Source of the DNA: Haliotis asinina
Taxonomy: Eukaryota > Mollusca > Gastropoda > Lepetellida > Haliotidae
Direction of reading: 5' to 3'
Assembly (NCBI RefSeq): GCF_037392515.1
Contig: NC_090288.1
Coordinates: 13,869,969 to 13,933,968, forward strand
Length of the DNA stretch: 64,000 nt
The notes below the pieces were generated by a model that worked only from the letters and a program-made list of their open reading frames with translations, did no database searches and had not been told where the DNA came from. The position numbers and the translations under genes were made by a program. The number at the start of each line of letters is the position of its first letter. The first letter of the stretch is position 1. Shown here piece by piece: positions 9,410-21,870 of this stretch.

Positions 9410-12400
9410 ATGTTCTTTTTGGTTCTGTGCAACTTGTTCCTTTGGACACTGCGTTGGTACATTAACGTTGCTGACGCTCAGTCTGGGGATCGATCACTGA
9501 AACCTGAAGAATATCAACAGGGAATCAAGCAGTGCGAAGAGCGCTGTTTAGACACTGGCGAATGCCGGGGATTCAGTTACGACAGTTCTGCTTTGAGGTG
9601 TAGCTTGGCTTTTGGTGAGGACCACTTTCAATATAAATCGGTAAGAAATATTTTCAAACATTGTTGACAGAAAATTTGGGAAAGAAGACCAAGGCCAAAT
9701 ACTCCAAATTTCAACCTGGTATAGGCCTAGTGTAGGCATGTGATGCCCAAACACTTGATAACCGTTCGCATGTAGGGTATGTCTTGCAGGGTCAAAGTTC
9801 CTGTTGAAGAAACATGTTCTGGGGAAGAAGTCTGGAATACACTAGGAACTCTACACTTGATACCCATTAAATATTGGATATTTGGGCTATTGGCCACCGA
9901 CTGCATATTTTCAAGGGGTTGTCTGGGGTTGCTATCCTTAGATGTTCTAGAAGGGACTGCGATTGTTGGTTCGACCTATAATCAAGGTTAACTGAATAAA
10001 ATATTTATAAACACTGTATGTAATAACCAAAGGTGACAACCTCAATTCGACAACGTTCAAGGATGATGCTGTATCAGAAATTGAAATTAAATCGGGATCA
10101 AAGTCCATTCGAGCTACTCGGAATATAATCTAATGTCGACTCTAGTAACCTGAACTGTAGAGAAAAAAAACTTAGAAACTGTTATACCCTTTTGGTTATG
10201 CAATCAGAGCAAAAACTACCACTTTTAGGGCAGTATCGCGATCACGAATACTAGTACCTTAGACCGCGTCCGTCGGGTCACCTCTGATGGCTTTGCAACA
10301 ATCATTCTCCATTCCTCTCGGTTGTCAGGTTTTCTGTGCGTCTGTCTGAGTTCCATGCCTGTCCATTCTCTGATGTTGTCTTCTCATTTCTTCTTTTGTC
10401 TTCCTCGTCTTCTTCCTCCCTGGACTGTACCCTGCAAGAAGGTCTTGGCAAAGTCTGTTGAACGGGTAAAGTGTCCACACCAACGAAGTTTGCGTTTTTT
10501 TACCAATGTCAAGAGGCGTCATATGGTCCAATTTCATTTCTAATTCGTCTTTTCACTTCGGCATTTGTGACATGGCTTCTGTATGAGATGCCCACAGTAT
10601 TTGAAAGCATCTCCTCTCCACCACTTTGATTCTTTACACAAGGTCCGCAGTTAAGGTCAAGGATTCACATGCATACAAGAATATTGATAGGATCAGGGAG
10701 CGCATGAGTCGAACCTTTGATGTGATGATGATGTTCCCGTTGTTCCACATAGTTTTGAGCCTGGTCATTGTGGATGTGGTCTGGGCTATCTATTTCCGGC
10801 CTGGAACTAAAGCTCCCGGATACTTGAGGCTATGGACGTTCTCAAACTGATTGTTTACATGTATGTCGCGGTGATGTTATTCCTGCTGTTGGTCATGACT
10901 TTCGTTTCTTCAAAATTTATTTCCATGTCGTAGACTGCAGACGTCTTGTCAAGTTGATATACCAGATTAACAAGTTCCTGTACTTCTCCTGCAAGGCCGT
11001 CAATGTCATCAGCAAAGCGTAGGTTTGTGATCACTCTGCCTCCTATGCTGCTTGTTCCTTCATGAATTCCAAATGATCCTTTCCAGGAAGATATTGAAGA
11101 GAGTGGGTGAGAGCAGGCATCCTTGGCGAACTCAAACCGTCGTCCGAAACTATTCCCCGATGTGTTTATTGGTGAAGACCGCGCTGATGGTTTTGTTATA
11201 GAGATTCGCGAAGACTCTAATCAGGTTCACATTGATGCTATACATGTTCATAGTTGCCCACATTGCTGCATGTCATACTCTGTGGATGCCTTTTATGAAA
11301 TCCACAAACACGTGGTATAACTCTTGTTGGTGTTGGAGGCACTTTTCCAACAGAATTCTGAGGTTGAATAATAATTTTATTCTGTTGTGCTCTGCCCTGA
11401 CCTGAAACCTCCTTGTTCTTCGTCAGTCATCTTCTCTACCAGTGGCTTCAGTCTGTCGTGGATGACCTGGAGCATGACTTTACTTGCATGGATGATCAAG
11501 CTGATTGTACGATAATTTTGGCATAGCTGTAAATTGCCTTTTTTTTAGGAGGGTGATGATCACTGACCTAGTCCAAGATGTTGACCACTCGCACGTCTGC
11601 CAGACATTGTTGCAGATAATCCAGAGCATGACTATCACCGAGTCTCTTCCTGCTTGAGTCAGCTCTGCTGGAACGTTATCTATGCCAGCTGACTTTCCAG
11701 GCCTAGAGTTTACTGCAATAACAATTTCCTCTCTTATTACGATACAGCGGAAGCTGTCTAAACCGGCACTCATAGGGAAATCACTGACGAAATACTCCAT
11801 TTTAAACAATGTGCCGGGTTGTAGAGCTTATGATAATTGTACAAGTCACGGATGGGGGGGTGAGATGTAATGTCCGTCTTGACAACTTGCCGGATTGGAC
11901 AGAAGCCGATTTTGACAGATTCCACTGTACTTTTGACTTTGTCCTGCGACTGGGACACGTTGAGCATGACGGGTTACCCGTATGTGAGTACAATTCGGAG
12001 CAATACTCAGTCCATCTCTTTTCAGTCTATTTCTCCTCCGTCAGACATTTCCATCTTTGTTTCGTATGGCGGATGTCTGGACTTGTTTGGTTGTTGTCAA
12101 GTCTTTTTTTTTATTTGGTAGGCTCTTTTGCTGTCGTTTACAGATTAATTATGTCTTAATGATATCATTGACCTGAACTATACATAAAACCTTAGAAACT
12201 ATTATACACTATGCGGTCAGTGTACTATATATATGAGGTCGTCCACCTTTAGAAGGAATTCTGCAATAAAACCATCGATCGTTCTCGTCTATTCCCAGCC
12301 CAGTAGACACAATACATGATGAATTCCAACGTAAAAGTTTCACATTCTTATAGAGAGATAAACCAGATAGGGTGAAGGAGAAACGAACCAAACAAATCTG

Positions 12401-15400
12401 ATATATCAAAGACGGAGGTCCAAAACATGCTACACCTGAAAAAAAAGTGTTAAAAGCGCAAAACTTTCTATTATAAGACGATTCTATACAATAGTATCAA
12501 AAGGACACTTCTTTTCATTTTCGAGTAACCTACTGAAAGTCGGTTCCTCAAACATATTTGAATATCACTGTCAAGTTCTCAGTTTTCTTTCGGAATAGAT
12601 TTTACGATGACCTACTGTCTGCATGGTGGGATTCAAGGACTAATTTGGAGAATGGCAAATATATGTTGAAAAATTGATTTCACAAAATATTTCGTATAAT
12701 AAAAACATCCTAAATGATAGAAAAACAACATGATGTTCACACTGGAAGACAAAAGGGGTTCGTAATGCGAAACCACCTGCTTGATAACCTAGGACAATTC
12801 CTAAGTTTTGAACGAATTCGCAAGTAAGTTCAATCTGAAAACACACTATTGGGATTTGATGGAATTAGATAGAACTGTCTGTGCTAGAAATTATATCAAG
12901 TTAGAAAACATGAAAGCGCAAGGGAATATATTTACAGCCTTATAATTTATGCGTTATGCTAAACCAAGTAAAGGTCTATTACAAATCTTTGAATGTGTGC
13001 TTTTGGTGACCTTGACACTTCTAGCTACTGTTTGACCTGTAGTGAAACTGCTTCAAACGTCTTCAAAAATTGATAAAATAAATAGAAGACCCATCCTCTA
13101 TGATTTTTATGTCACCAATAGAACGAGCAATACAGATAAAAATCACATGTATGAAGAGCTGTTGTAGCTGTCCGGACTTCGTAAAAAAGCATGTATCGTA
13201 TCCCAACTGCGTAGATCTATGCTCATGATGTTGATCACAGGAATATTGGGTCCAGCATCATATAGCTGGAATACTGCTGAGTGTGGCGTAAAACAACGAC
13301 CTAACCATATAGTAAGAACCAACAAGGAAACATATTTTAATACTCGTTTGTCCTTTTTTGTGTTCATTTTTGTATCTATACTTTCTGGTTTACCCTTTTC
13401 ACTCTGCAGAATGCAAGGAAATGTGGAACATCGTTGTGTAAAAGAGGAGAGCGGTGTTTGACAACCCGGAAGTCTCGTTACGCATGCGTGTCATACTTGA
13501 CACAGGAAGCAGGTCAGTTTGAATTGCTTAACTGCGCTTACATCATAGTTGAATGATGCTGTAAGCAAAATGTGAAGCTCTTAGAGAACATACTTAGTGA
13601 GTGTAGCAGCTATTTAACGGACAGAAATGAGAAATGATGTTAAAAAATCAGGCACTGACGAATCACTCAAGTCAAGTCAATTCAAGTGTTTATTTCTAGT
13701 ACGAAGGCATCAGGCCCATATACAATGCAGAGTATACAGCTGTATACACAATGTATATTATATATATTATGGTAGTCATATACTGTCAATGTGATATGTA
13801 TCTATTATCTAAAGTTGTACATGTGTTTTCTCTTAATTTATATGCATGCCATGGGAATTTACTTAAGCTTATTAAAACTACTACATTATTCGTTGATAGA
13901 AGGGATCTAAATTTGTACATATTCGGATTTTGATGATACACAGAAGGGCGGTACTTAATTCGTAGCGTGCTATATAATGTACAAATGAATAAAAAATGGT
14001 ACTCATCTTCATTAGCTAAACTCAACTCAGTAATGTTATAGTTTGTAGTGCATTCCGTGATACTTATATATCCACTGAAACGGCGATAACTATCTTTGTA
14101 ACAACTGTCAACTTCGTCACACAATGTCAAAACGCATAGTCCCTTGGACTTCAAATAAGACCGACGACCAATATAAACCAACACGGTCAGTACGGTAAAT
14201 AGCTGTGAATGTCTTCTACCCCAAAATATTGGCTGTTTGTCATTTTCATCACTGAAAAACGACCATGTTATGATGTGTACAATTGGACATCGTAAAAGGA
14301 CACAGCGATAATATAAACAGTTAGAACTGGACTTCAGCCACCCATACTTGTCATTAGAGACGATGCTGATGCTGTTGATCACAGGAGCAGTTTCAGTGTT
14401 TATAGACAATTTACTATGTTTCAAAATATTTACATGTATGTATGTGTATGAATGTACGAACGTATATTTGTATGCATGAATTTCAATGATGATACACTCA
14501 CTTTTTTTTAAAATTGTATTTCAACCGGACATCTTCCTGACAAAGAAGTAAATCTGCATCTGAAACACCTAGGATTCTTTCAAACCAACCACTACAAAAT
14601 ATACGGATGTGGCACGTCCAGAAGTCATAAATCGAAGACCAGAGACTATATGTTCGTTCTCACTTCTAATGATCTCAGAGCAATCAACATGAAAAATCCT
14701 AAAAAGAATTACTCATGGTCGATTGTACACGGCAACAGGTTCCAGCTCACAGGCCTGACGTGTGGCTACATGAAGACATCACTGAGAGACAAGCTTTTCA
14801 TTTTCATAATGGGGTCACCCAACACCAATGATCAAACGTGGCTACTTTCGATCAAGGAAAGTAGACTCTTCAAAATGAAAAAGATCGATCTTAACAAACG
14901 AAGAGCTGTAATGTGAGTATACCTTTCCCCGCACATTTGAACATAAATATTGTAGTTTACAGAATATGAACATACTTTTTGCATATAATTTGTAAACATT
15001 AACGCCACTCAGAATAACATTACAGTCAGAACAGGAGGAAATTCATTCACGTTTAACTCTTAGTGGGTAATGGAGTTGCCAATGATGTTTCTGACATACC
15101 AATGGAATGCGCTGTTCCTAAGACGGAATTACAGTATTTATTGTTAGTTTACAGAATATGAAAAAAGTGTTGCATGTCTTTTAAAGAATCAACGCAACTC
15201 AAAATTGTCTTTCAACAACTTTCAAAACTTCAACCGGAATCGCATGTGAAGTATTGTCTGAAACTGCGGCCAATGGCAAATTAATTATTCACACTCTCTC
15301 TTGCAGATCTATGCCGAAGAGTAACCATTACCAGCTTTACTTGTATGTGTACAAGCTGTACATCATTTTCACACGCCCGGGTCTCCACCACGAACTGGGC

Positions 15401-15751
15401 ATAGCTTTACTGGAAAGTAAATTCACTTACTATGAGCTGAAGCAGCTTTTCTCAGTCAACACTGGCTTTGGTAGGGTCACTGATAACCCAATCAACTTCT
15501 TCGTTTATGACAAATATGCCTTCGTACTTGTCATGAATGTCCTGCATCGATGGACAAGAGAGCATACTTATCGTAGAATGATTGAACTGCGCAATGACTC
15601 AATGAGGATGTATCGCTGGGATGGTCCGCGAAACACTGTTTGCCTTGCAGTGCATCAGAGCGAAACTCTCTACACTATAGACAGAGACAATCATCTATGG
15701 AAAATGGAAATGTATCCTCTGTTGAGACAGTTTAAAATTCTTGACAATTAA
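9410..15751 (+). CDS. Secreted PAN/apple + EGF-like protein, copy A (4 exons)
   Basis: Exons by splice sites and phase: 9410-9640, 13410-13512, 14546-14912 and 15307-15751, totalling 381 residues. Exon 1 gives a hydrophobic signal peptide (MFFLVLCNLFLW) and a PAN/apple-like segment with the C-x3-C-x5-C spacing (CEERCLDTGECRGFSYDSS). Exon 2 gives a half-EGF (CGTSLCKRGERC, then YACVSY). Exons 3-4 give a ~260-residue region without a family I recognise, with repeated strand-like units (DYMFVLTSNDLRAI, LYTIDRDNHLWKM) that could be a beta-propeller. Donors are GTAAGA, GTCAGT and GTGAGT. The exon 3 acceptor position used in copy B lacks AG here; I use the next AG (14544-14545), which keeps the frame. 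AATAAA occurs at 15825. Extracellular recognition or adhesion is inference. Confidence 0.65.
10200..12171 (-). pseudogene. LINE reverse transcriptase fragment in intron 1 of copy A
   Basis: On the minus strand from 11800 downward the text follows a non-LTR RT: SRPGKSAGIDNVPAEL, then WSTSWTRSVIITLLKK, then remains of the EEQ-GFR-GRSTTEQ block. Next come RFADDIDGLAGEVQELVN (catalytic FADD, about 11030), FENVHSLKYPG, and the C-terminal block with GRRRG-like and NGEWLLQSHQR text near 10262. Many stops and shifts are present. A direct repeat flanks the insert (10149-10199 and 12172-12209, CCTGAACT...CTTAGAAACT). Copy B has a single version of that sequence at 26472-26511. Confidence 0.75.
13190..13310 (-). 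repeat. Gastropod-type SINE fragment
   Basis: Minus-strand fragment with CTGCGTAGATCTATGCTCAT, GTTGATCACAGG, ATATAGCTGGAATACTGCTG and a GTGTGGCGTAAAACAAC end. It lies in intron 1 about 100 bp before exon 2 of the copy A gene. Confidence 0.75.
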
Positions 15752-15824
15752 AAGATATGGTTTTAAATTTGAATCACAGGCTCTAGAGGTGACAATTTCC
15801 TGTGAATTGGAAATATACTGAAGA

Positions 15825-16460
15825 AATAAAGAAACACCATGTATGTTACTTTATGACCTAAACATGCCCATATAGGACAGGTGTTGCTGGTCGGTAAATC
15901 CGGTTTATGGATATACGAAATGACTGAAACACATCTGGGCATTTACGTGAAGTGCAACCTCATCAGCCAACAGTAGAACGATGGGCTCGCTTCTTTAAAT
16001 TTCAAACGGACAAGTCATCTGCATTGGAGCTTGTTCAGTACCGCGTATGCTCCGACCTAACATTCCCAACAGCAACGTCTTATTGACTTATTGACTTAAA
16101 ACCCTTGAATACATTGTTAGATAACCTGAGCCTCTGCTGTAACAAGATACCGACTAGCTCTTGGACATTCTGGGGTTGATATCTTAAGGCACGAAGACTC
16201 TTTCCGAGAGAATTCCATATGTGTTCGATCGGACTGAGGTCAGATGATCTCAATGGCCAGCCCAAGACCTCAATACATTTAGCAGGACACTACTTGCCAA
16301 GGCAGATGTTCATTATGGTTTACCTGCTTCAGAATCGACCCAACGTAAGGACAGCAAAATCAATAGTCCACTTGGAACATGCTGAACCCAGCACATGCTC
16401 TAAACGTACATGTACGAACGGTGATAAGAGAAGACAAGTATGAAGAGGAAGGTTTTCAGT
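15825..16460 (-). pseudogene. Tc1-type transposase C-terminal remnant
   Basis: The minus strand 16265-16080 reads MGWPLRSSDLSPIEHIWNSL followed by LQQRLRLSNN, the end of a Tc1 transposase with the catalytic Glu in SPIEHIW. Nothing else of the catalytic core is intact. The flanks hold only unassigned AT-rich sequence. Confidence 0.65.
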
Positions 16461-16619
16461 TGGGTCTTAAACAATGACAATAATTTCAGGTATTGGGGCA
16501 GATATTTCCAGGCTTAAAGGCTGCATTTGAGAATGTTCTCTCCCCATAACGGGAAGTTTTTACCATGGAACAAATCAGATATGCAGGGAGGATCTTGCAC
16601 ATCTCAACACCTCTATCAA

Positions 16620-19135
16620 GGCTGTTGCAGTTCGCGTGTCATTAAATACTGTCTTCATGTTATGTTCTTCATACAAATTACCATCGTACTGTCTTCAAAA
16701 GACTGATCTTCAGGCACTCAATGACCAACTTCCCCAACCCCATGTCTTCGGGGGAGATTTAAATGGCCATAATCCCCTTTGGTGTAGCACCTGTGTCTTC
16801 AGGGGAGATCTAAATGGCCATAATTCTCTTTGGGGTAGCACTGAAAATAACAAAAAAGTTAGAGAGTTCTGGAGTTCTTCTAAAACAACGATTTATGTAT
16901 ATTTAATGATGGTTATTATACATATCTCCATGCAGTAAGTGGAAGTTACGAGTACTCTTGTCTGGATTTATCTTTGATTCTGATTTACTGAGTGAATTTG
17001 AATGATCAGTTCATTATGTCCACTGTGTGACCATTTTCCGACCTTAATAAAATCTGTTGCACCATTTTACATGACTTTGGATTACGGAGCCGTTCGCCTC
17101 AATTTACATCCAACATTTTAAATGACGCAGTTCCAAGTCCGCATGTGTTCAACCATGTCTCCTCACTATATTCAAGATCCGTGTAAAATAGGGCAATTTT
17201 CTATTTGTCTTAACTGATTCAGTTGATGAATCACTTTTCGTGGGTGATTTCAATGTTCCTTGTCGTGGGGAAAATATGCATACTGTTGAAAGGCAATCGC
17301 AGGTGTGTTTAAAGAAGATTGGTACGTATATTCTGTTGGGAAACTGGATTCAAATTTATATATATTTTTGTAGCAATTCTTGTCGCAAAACTTCACAAAG
17401 ACCCTTATTTATATTTGGATAACACATCTAGTTGGTTAAAAGAAGCCAAATTCCTCGGTTTAGTTTTGGATGATCATTTGACCTTTCGACCCCCATATTA
17501 AATATTTTTAACAAATGTTTAAAGGCCCTTGATTTGCTGGAAATTGTCTCTAATAAAAATGGGGACGAAATACAACACCTCCACCAACTGTACCGATCAC
17601 TTATACGTTTCAAACAGGATTATGGCTCCGTCGACCATGGTAGAGCCTGCAAAATCAAACTAAACGTTTTAGGCCACCATCAAACTCAGAGATTTTTTCT
17701 TGGATCTTTCTGAATCTCTCATGTTGAGGTCGATGAACCATCTTTACAACATCGCGATGCCAAATAATGTACACATTGTATTGCAAAAGTCCAGTCCTGC
17801 TTAGAACTGTGTGTTAAACACTCTTTGGAATAGGAATAAAACGTATTCATTTCTGACGCTGACAATGAGCTAAAATGTACCTCCTTCCTGCTTGGTTTCT
17901 TCTCCTTCCTGACAATTTGTAAGACCACAGACAGATCTCGCATTAACAAAAGTCAAGAAATCTGAAACTAACCAACTTACGTGCAAACAAACAAAAAAAC
18001 AAGAACTAAGAAAACCTATACATGTATAGTCACAGATGGATTCCAAGATGGCGACAGAGTGGCTGTGACTGGATCCAGGAAAGTTTCCTCTGGATTGCCA
18101 AACGACTACTCCATATTTACAGCCGAGAGAGACATTTTACCTGCTCTTGAATATATTAAGAATCAATCTAAATATAAACAGCAAATATCTTCCGATATCT
18201 TTCTCTTTCAGGCCATTAACAACATGTCAAAAATTATGTAATTATACAGTGATCTTGCTGCTGGCCGATTCGTCATTGTCATCTTGTGGTTACCAAGCCG
18301 TGTTGGAATTTCTGGGAACAGAATGGCCGATTCTGCTGCCAACGTAGCACTTGACAACTCCGTGACACCACTTCTCATTTCATACTCATTACATAGGTAT
18401 CATTAGATCATGCATCCGTGATCTGATGCAGAAGAAGTGGGACACTCCAGCAGGTATCAATATGCTCTATGAAATTGCAACAACCATTGCTTACACCTAC
18501 TTGATTTGTTAGTCCAGATTCGAAGAAGTCATCATGTATATTCATGAGTATTTACTGAAAGGTGAGGATCCTCCATTTTGTATCCCCTATGATGGAAGAA
18601 TCATGGTCAAGCATGTCGTGCTTGACTATTGATTTTTAATAACAAGGGATCAATATTTCGAAGCTTTATGCACAAAGGGCCTTCTTATTAAAGTTCTCAT
18701 TTAATCACTGCATTTTTAAAGAAATAGAGTATACTCATTAATTTTATTTGTTTTGTAATTAGTAAATGAATATCAATTTGTTAGAATGAATAAAAAACTG
18801 TCGACTGTTGATGGAAATACCCTCAGCGTAGCATGAAATGATTCTCCCCCTGAGAGGGAGTGTCAATCTAATTTCTTTCAAAATATTTTTCATACTATGT
18901 AGTTTTATTGCAGAATAAGTGTCCTATTAATGATTGGCTACGTTGATTATACTCACCAACGGCTGAAGGGATGATATAAACCCACGTAAGGTCCATGCAG
19001 GTAGCAAAGGTACTACTGTATGTCCCCAAGGTCCCTAGTAAGGTTATCTACCTCTAGTAGCTGGCGATCTATATTGTATTGTCCCAAATAGTCATATTAT
19101 TTTAAGTTAAGTCTTAAGTTAAAACCTAGTTTTAA
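16620..19135 (+). pseudogene. Jockey-like LINE remnant (endonuclease, RT, RNase H)
   Basis: Broken but colinear. The endonuclease block at 16636-16870 (CSSYKLPSYCLQKTDLQALN, then GGDLNGHNPLWCS, repeated as GDLNGHNSLWGS) is the GDFNxHxxxWGS motif. A second VGDFNVPCRG stretch lies near 17240, and the post-RT block AKFLGLVLDDHLTFRP near 17450. RNase H remains run over 18000-18400 (TAERDILPALEYIKNQ, then LWLPSRVGISGNRMADSAAN, the WxPSHxGIxGNExAD motif). The tail 18960-19135 (TAGGTCCATG-type, then GTCCCCAAGGTCCCTAGTAA) looks like the LINE 3' UTR. An internal duplication of the endonuclease motif is visible at 16740-16840. Confidence 0.75.
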
Positions 19136-20240
19136 TATCTCAAAATGTGATATGCTACTGATATCCCCATCCTTGAAAAAACCCTCTCACATTCTCCAGA
19201 TGATGTTGTCATCGCAAGAGATGTTTGAGCCAAGGCAAGTATGTTTTGGTGCCTCTTGCAACGTGTGTGTTGTTTCATCATCCTTGACCATAGGTCAGTG
19301 TAAGTCAGATTCTGATTTCTTTTCTTGAGGGTACAAGCTTCAACCAGAAAATCAGGCCGTTCTGTCAAACAATATTCCTGTATGATGCCTCTTCCTCTGA
19401 GGTGTTCAGAGATGTGGTCGGCGTTCTTCTCAGCCTGGTCCCTACCATACTGGACCAAAGAACCGTCCTCTTCCGGCTAATTACGAGGAGAGAAAGTGTG
19501 AAAACCCTCCATCATATTTCTTCAAATTCTGGTACCTTGGAGAAAACAGCTCCTGCTTTGTTTTTGGTCAGACTTCGAAATTCATTGACAGCTGGCTTGA
19601 TCATTGTCTCCTTGGAAAGTCTCCGTTTCTTGTTATCAAGCTTCCTGTTTTACTCATCCTAATCAACTGCTCTCTTCATGAAATCCTGTCTATTTCAGAA
19701 AGACTGACACATGCTGCATGCATTCTCACTGGAATGAGATCTATTAAACTGTCACTGGCCTGAAAACAATAGGACACAGAAGCACAAATTGCATTAACAG
19801 CACACTATATCAAGGGACTTCAGACTGACTACTGTGTGTCTTGTCTCAAGATTTGTGTCAGCCTTACTTTGGATTGTTCGAGTGCTTTGCCCACATTGTC
19901 CCATATATGTTGACATTCCTAATGATCTCCTGTAGATTTGTGCAGATGAGAGGTGAGTAGTGATAGAACTTATAGATATCCTCCATCAGCTTGTCTAATG
20001 TAGCACATTAAGTGTCGTTCTTTTCAAGTTCATGTCTATGTGCCAAACATGAGATAGGAATAATGTAAGGGACGTCATTTTTGAAATTTTGCTGCAACTT
20101 CACCCATCATTGCGGGTGCCCCATCAAAAGCAAATTTACAAATTCCTCGTCCTCTGTCAACGCTCAGTCTCCAGCATCTTACATGCCTGTGATACAAGAG
20201 TTCTCAACACCTGTAATAGCTAAGAATTTGACAGGTTTAA
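19130..20240 (-). pseudogene. hAT transposase / ZNF862-like remnant
   Basis: Minus strand. The open stretch 19458-19132 contains LTYTDLWSRMMKQ and NILALAQTSLAMTTSSGECE followed by RVFSRM, the C-terminal hAT dimerisation motif. Upstream, out of frame or with stops, CLAHRHELEKND (about 20060) and DKLMEDIYKFYHYSP (about 19980) match the mid-region of hAT proteins. Many stops are present, so it is inactive. It abuts the LINE tail at 19135. Confidence 0.75.
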
Positions 20241-20450
20241 AGTGACATGTTCAACATATCTAACACACGCACATTCCTCTTCAATAAACAAAATCAATAA
20301 CATGTGCACCGATCAAGCAACCGATCAAGCAATACGATCAAATATGTCAACCATGTCAGCAAGCATGACCTCCCTGGCAATCCCATTTAGTCGCCTCTTA
20401 CGACAATTATGGGCACCTGACGACTAATTCTAACCCCGATCATACGGTTT
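20240..20450 (+). repeat. SINE tail at left edge of copy B
   Basis: Contains CAACCATGTCAGCAAGCATG, then TTAGTCGCCTCTTACGACA and CTAATTCTAACCCCGATCAT, the 3' part of the gastropod-type SINE. Homology to copy A (1598-1700) begins within it and runs on beyond it. Confidence 0.7.
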
Positions 20451-21229
20451 GATCTCGCCAAAGTTGTAATTCATGTAAACTTGTCTCGGGATAAATAACC
20501 TAGCTTCTGAGGAAAGCATCGACAGATTGAATCAATTATGTTTTAGTTTGCTATACAAAATTTGGTTTTGGACATCACACATTCTAACCATTTGTACATG
20601 GCCACTCCAGTGTCTGGGAGCTGGGTCTCTGTGTCCTATATTCCTGAGTTCAAGACATTTGATAAATACATTTTAAGTAATCCTTATCCACACAACAGCT
20701 TGTTCTATATTTTGCGTGGACAGGTGATTGTGTCTCAATCCTATTCCTCAATGCAGTGAGGAAATGTCAATTAAGTATACATGTGCTCATTGTTTTGGAA
20801 GAGGTGTCTTCATTCCTGGATTGATCAGGAATTGTCCGTGGCTACAGAAATGGCAGCTGCAGTGTATGAATACGCCAAACTACGATAATTCCTGTTACTG
20901 ATTATTTACACAAGATTTTAGCTTATTTTGTCCAATTTCACCAAATCTTTCAAAACTCATATTGGCTTTGCATACTCTCGAATTTGACGGAGTACGTAAG
21001 GTCGACTCCTATACAGATAAGTTCCTCCTTTTCTCCTCTTGACGATATTATGTTACAGTAATCAAGATAATATTGTCATGCTTTAGTAGCCAAATGTTAT
21101 AGCATAACAAACAAATAGGGCTGAAAAACAGTTTTTTCAGCAACATTGCCATAAACACCATTCCTAAATATACTATACTTCCCTATGGTCACCTATGGTT
21201 CAAGAATGATTGCAGGGCAGTCAGAAAAC

Positions 21230-21745
21230 AAAGGTGAAAGATAAAAAATAACTATTTCATGCCCACCCATCTATGACATATGAAAACGATCTAAGAATAG
21301 TCACAGATAAAACTGGCAGAACTATGAAAGGAGCAAAACAATAGACTAAGAGAAGATAAGAGAATTCGTCACAGTATATACCATCTGAATGCTACCATGA
21401 TGATTTAACAAGTTACCAAGACATCGCCATCAATCTAAAAGAAGCATCAGCACATGGTCTTCTAGTTCTAAATACGCTCCTTGATTTCAAAGCAGGAGAA
21501 AAATTATTGGACGTCTTCTTCAAGAAATTATGAAGAATGTAAGTAATTCCTTTCTCTTGACTGACTTCCAATAGTTCATCTGGGAGGACTTCAAATCCGC
21601 TACTTCTGACCACACCAAACATCAGCCAGACCACACAATATCCTTTAGGGTAGCTTCTGTGTACAAAATCAGGAAAGAACGAGGAATCCATATCAAGATA
21701 CTTTCATGGGCCAGGAACAGAGACAAAGGATATTATCACCACTGT
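21230..21745. other. Unidentified insert in copy B with a minus-strand ORF
   Basis: About 500 bp with no counterpart in copy A. It sits where copy A holds the long-inverted-repeat element. The minus strand is open from 21691 to 21413 (92 residues; YPKGYCVVWLMFGVVRSSGF, then ITYILHNFLKKTSNNF). I recognise no family. It may be interior sequence of a related element, since a repeat-arm remnant follows directly. Confidence 0.3.
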
Positions 21746-21870
21746 CTACCACCAATTCATCCCTGTGTCTATCACAACACTGCGACCCCTACACATTTAT
21801 TCTCCCTGTGCAACAGCTATTTCCATTGTATAAACATCATCCAACCATGTCACTTATGTGAGTAACAGTC
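21745..21870 (-). repeat. Diverged remnant of the right inverted-repeat arm
   Basis: GTGTCTATCACA, CCATTGTATAAACATC, CCAACCATGTCACTTATGTG align with 7005-7125 of copy A (GTGTCTATCACATCAC, CCATTGTGTAAACACC, CAACCATGCCATTTATGTAA) at roughly 70 percent by eye. Confidence 0.6.

Larger units (their letters stand above)
1600..15800. repeat. Segmental duplication, copy A
   Basis: First unit of a tandem duplication. Matching landmarks against copy B in the same order are: 1880-2120 with 20595-20800; 2570-2660 with 20860-20940; 8590-8680 with 21960-22050; exon 1 at 9410-9640 with 23166-23396; 12230-12580 with 26528-26760; exon 2 at 13410-13512 with 31682-31784; exon 3 with 33264-33645; exon 4 at 15307-15751 with 34382-34817. 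Unit length is about 14 kb in both. Differences are mostly transposon insertions. The left boundary of both copies falls inside a SINE tail. Confidence 0.8.

Noticed and set aside
13786..14424. 212-codon minus-strand ORF in intron 2 of the copy A gene
   Set aside because: It has no recognisable domain, no splice context and lacks an equivalent in copy B. One such open frame is plausible by chance in 64 kb on six frames.
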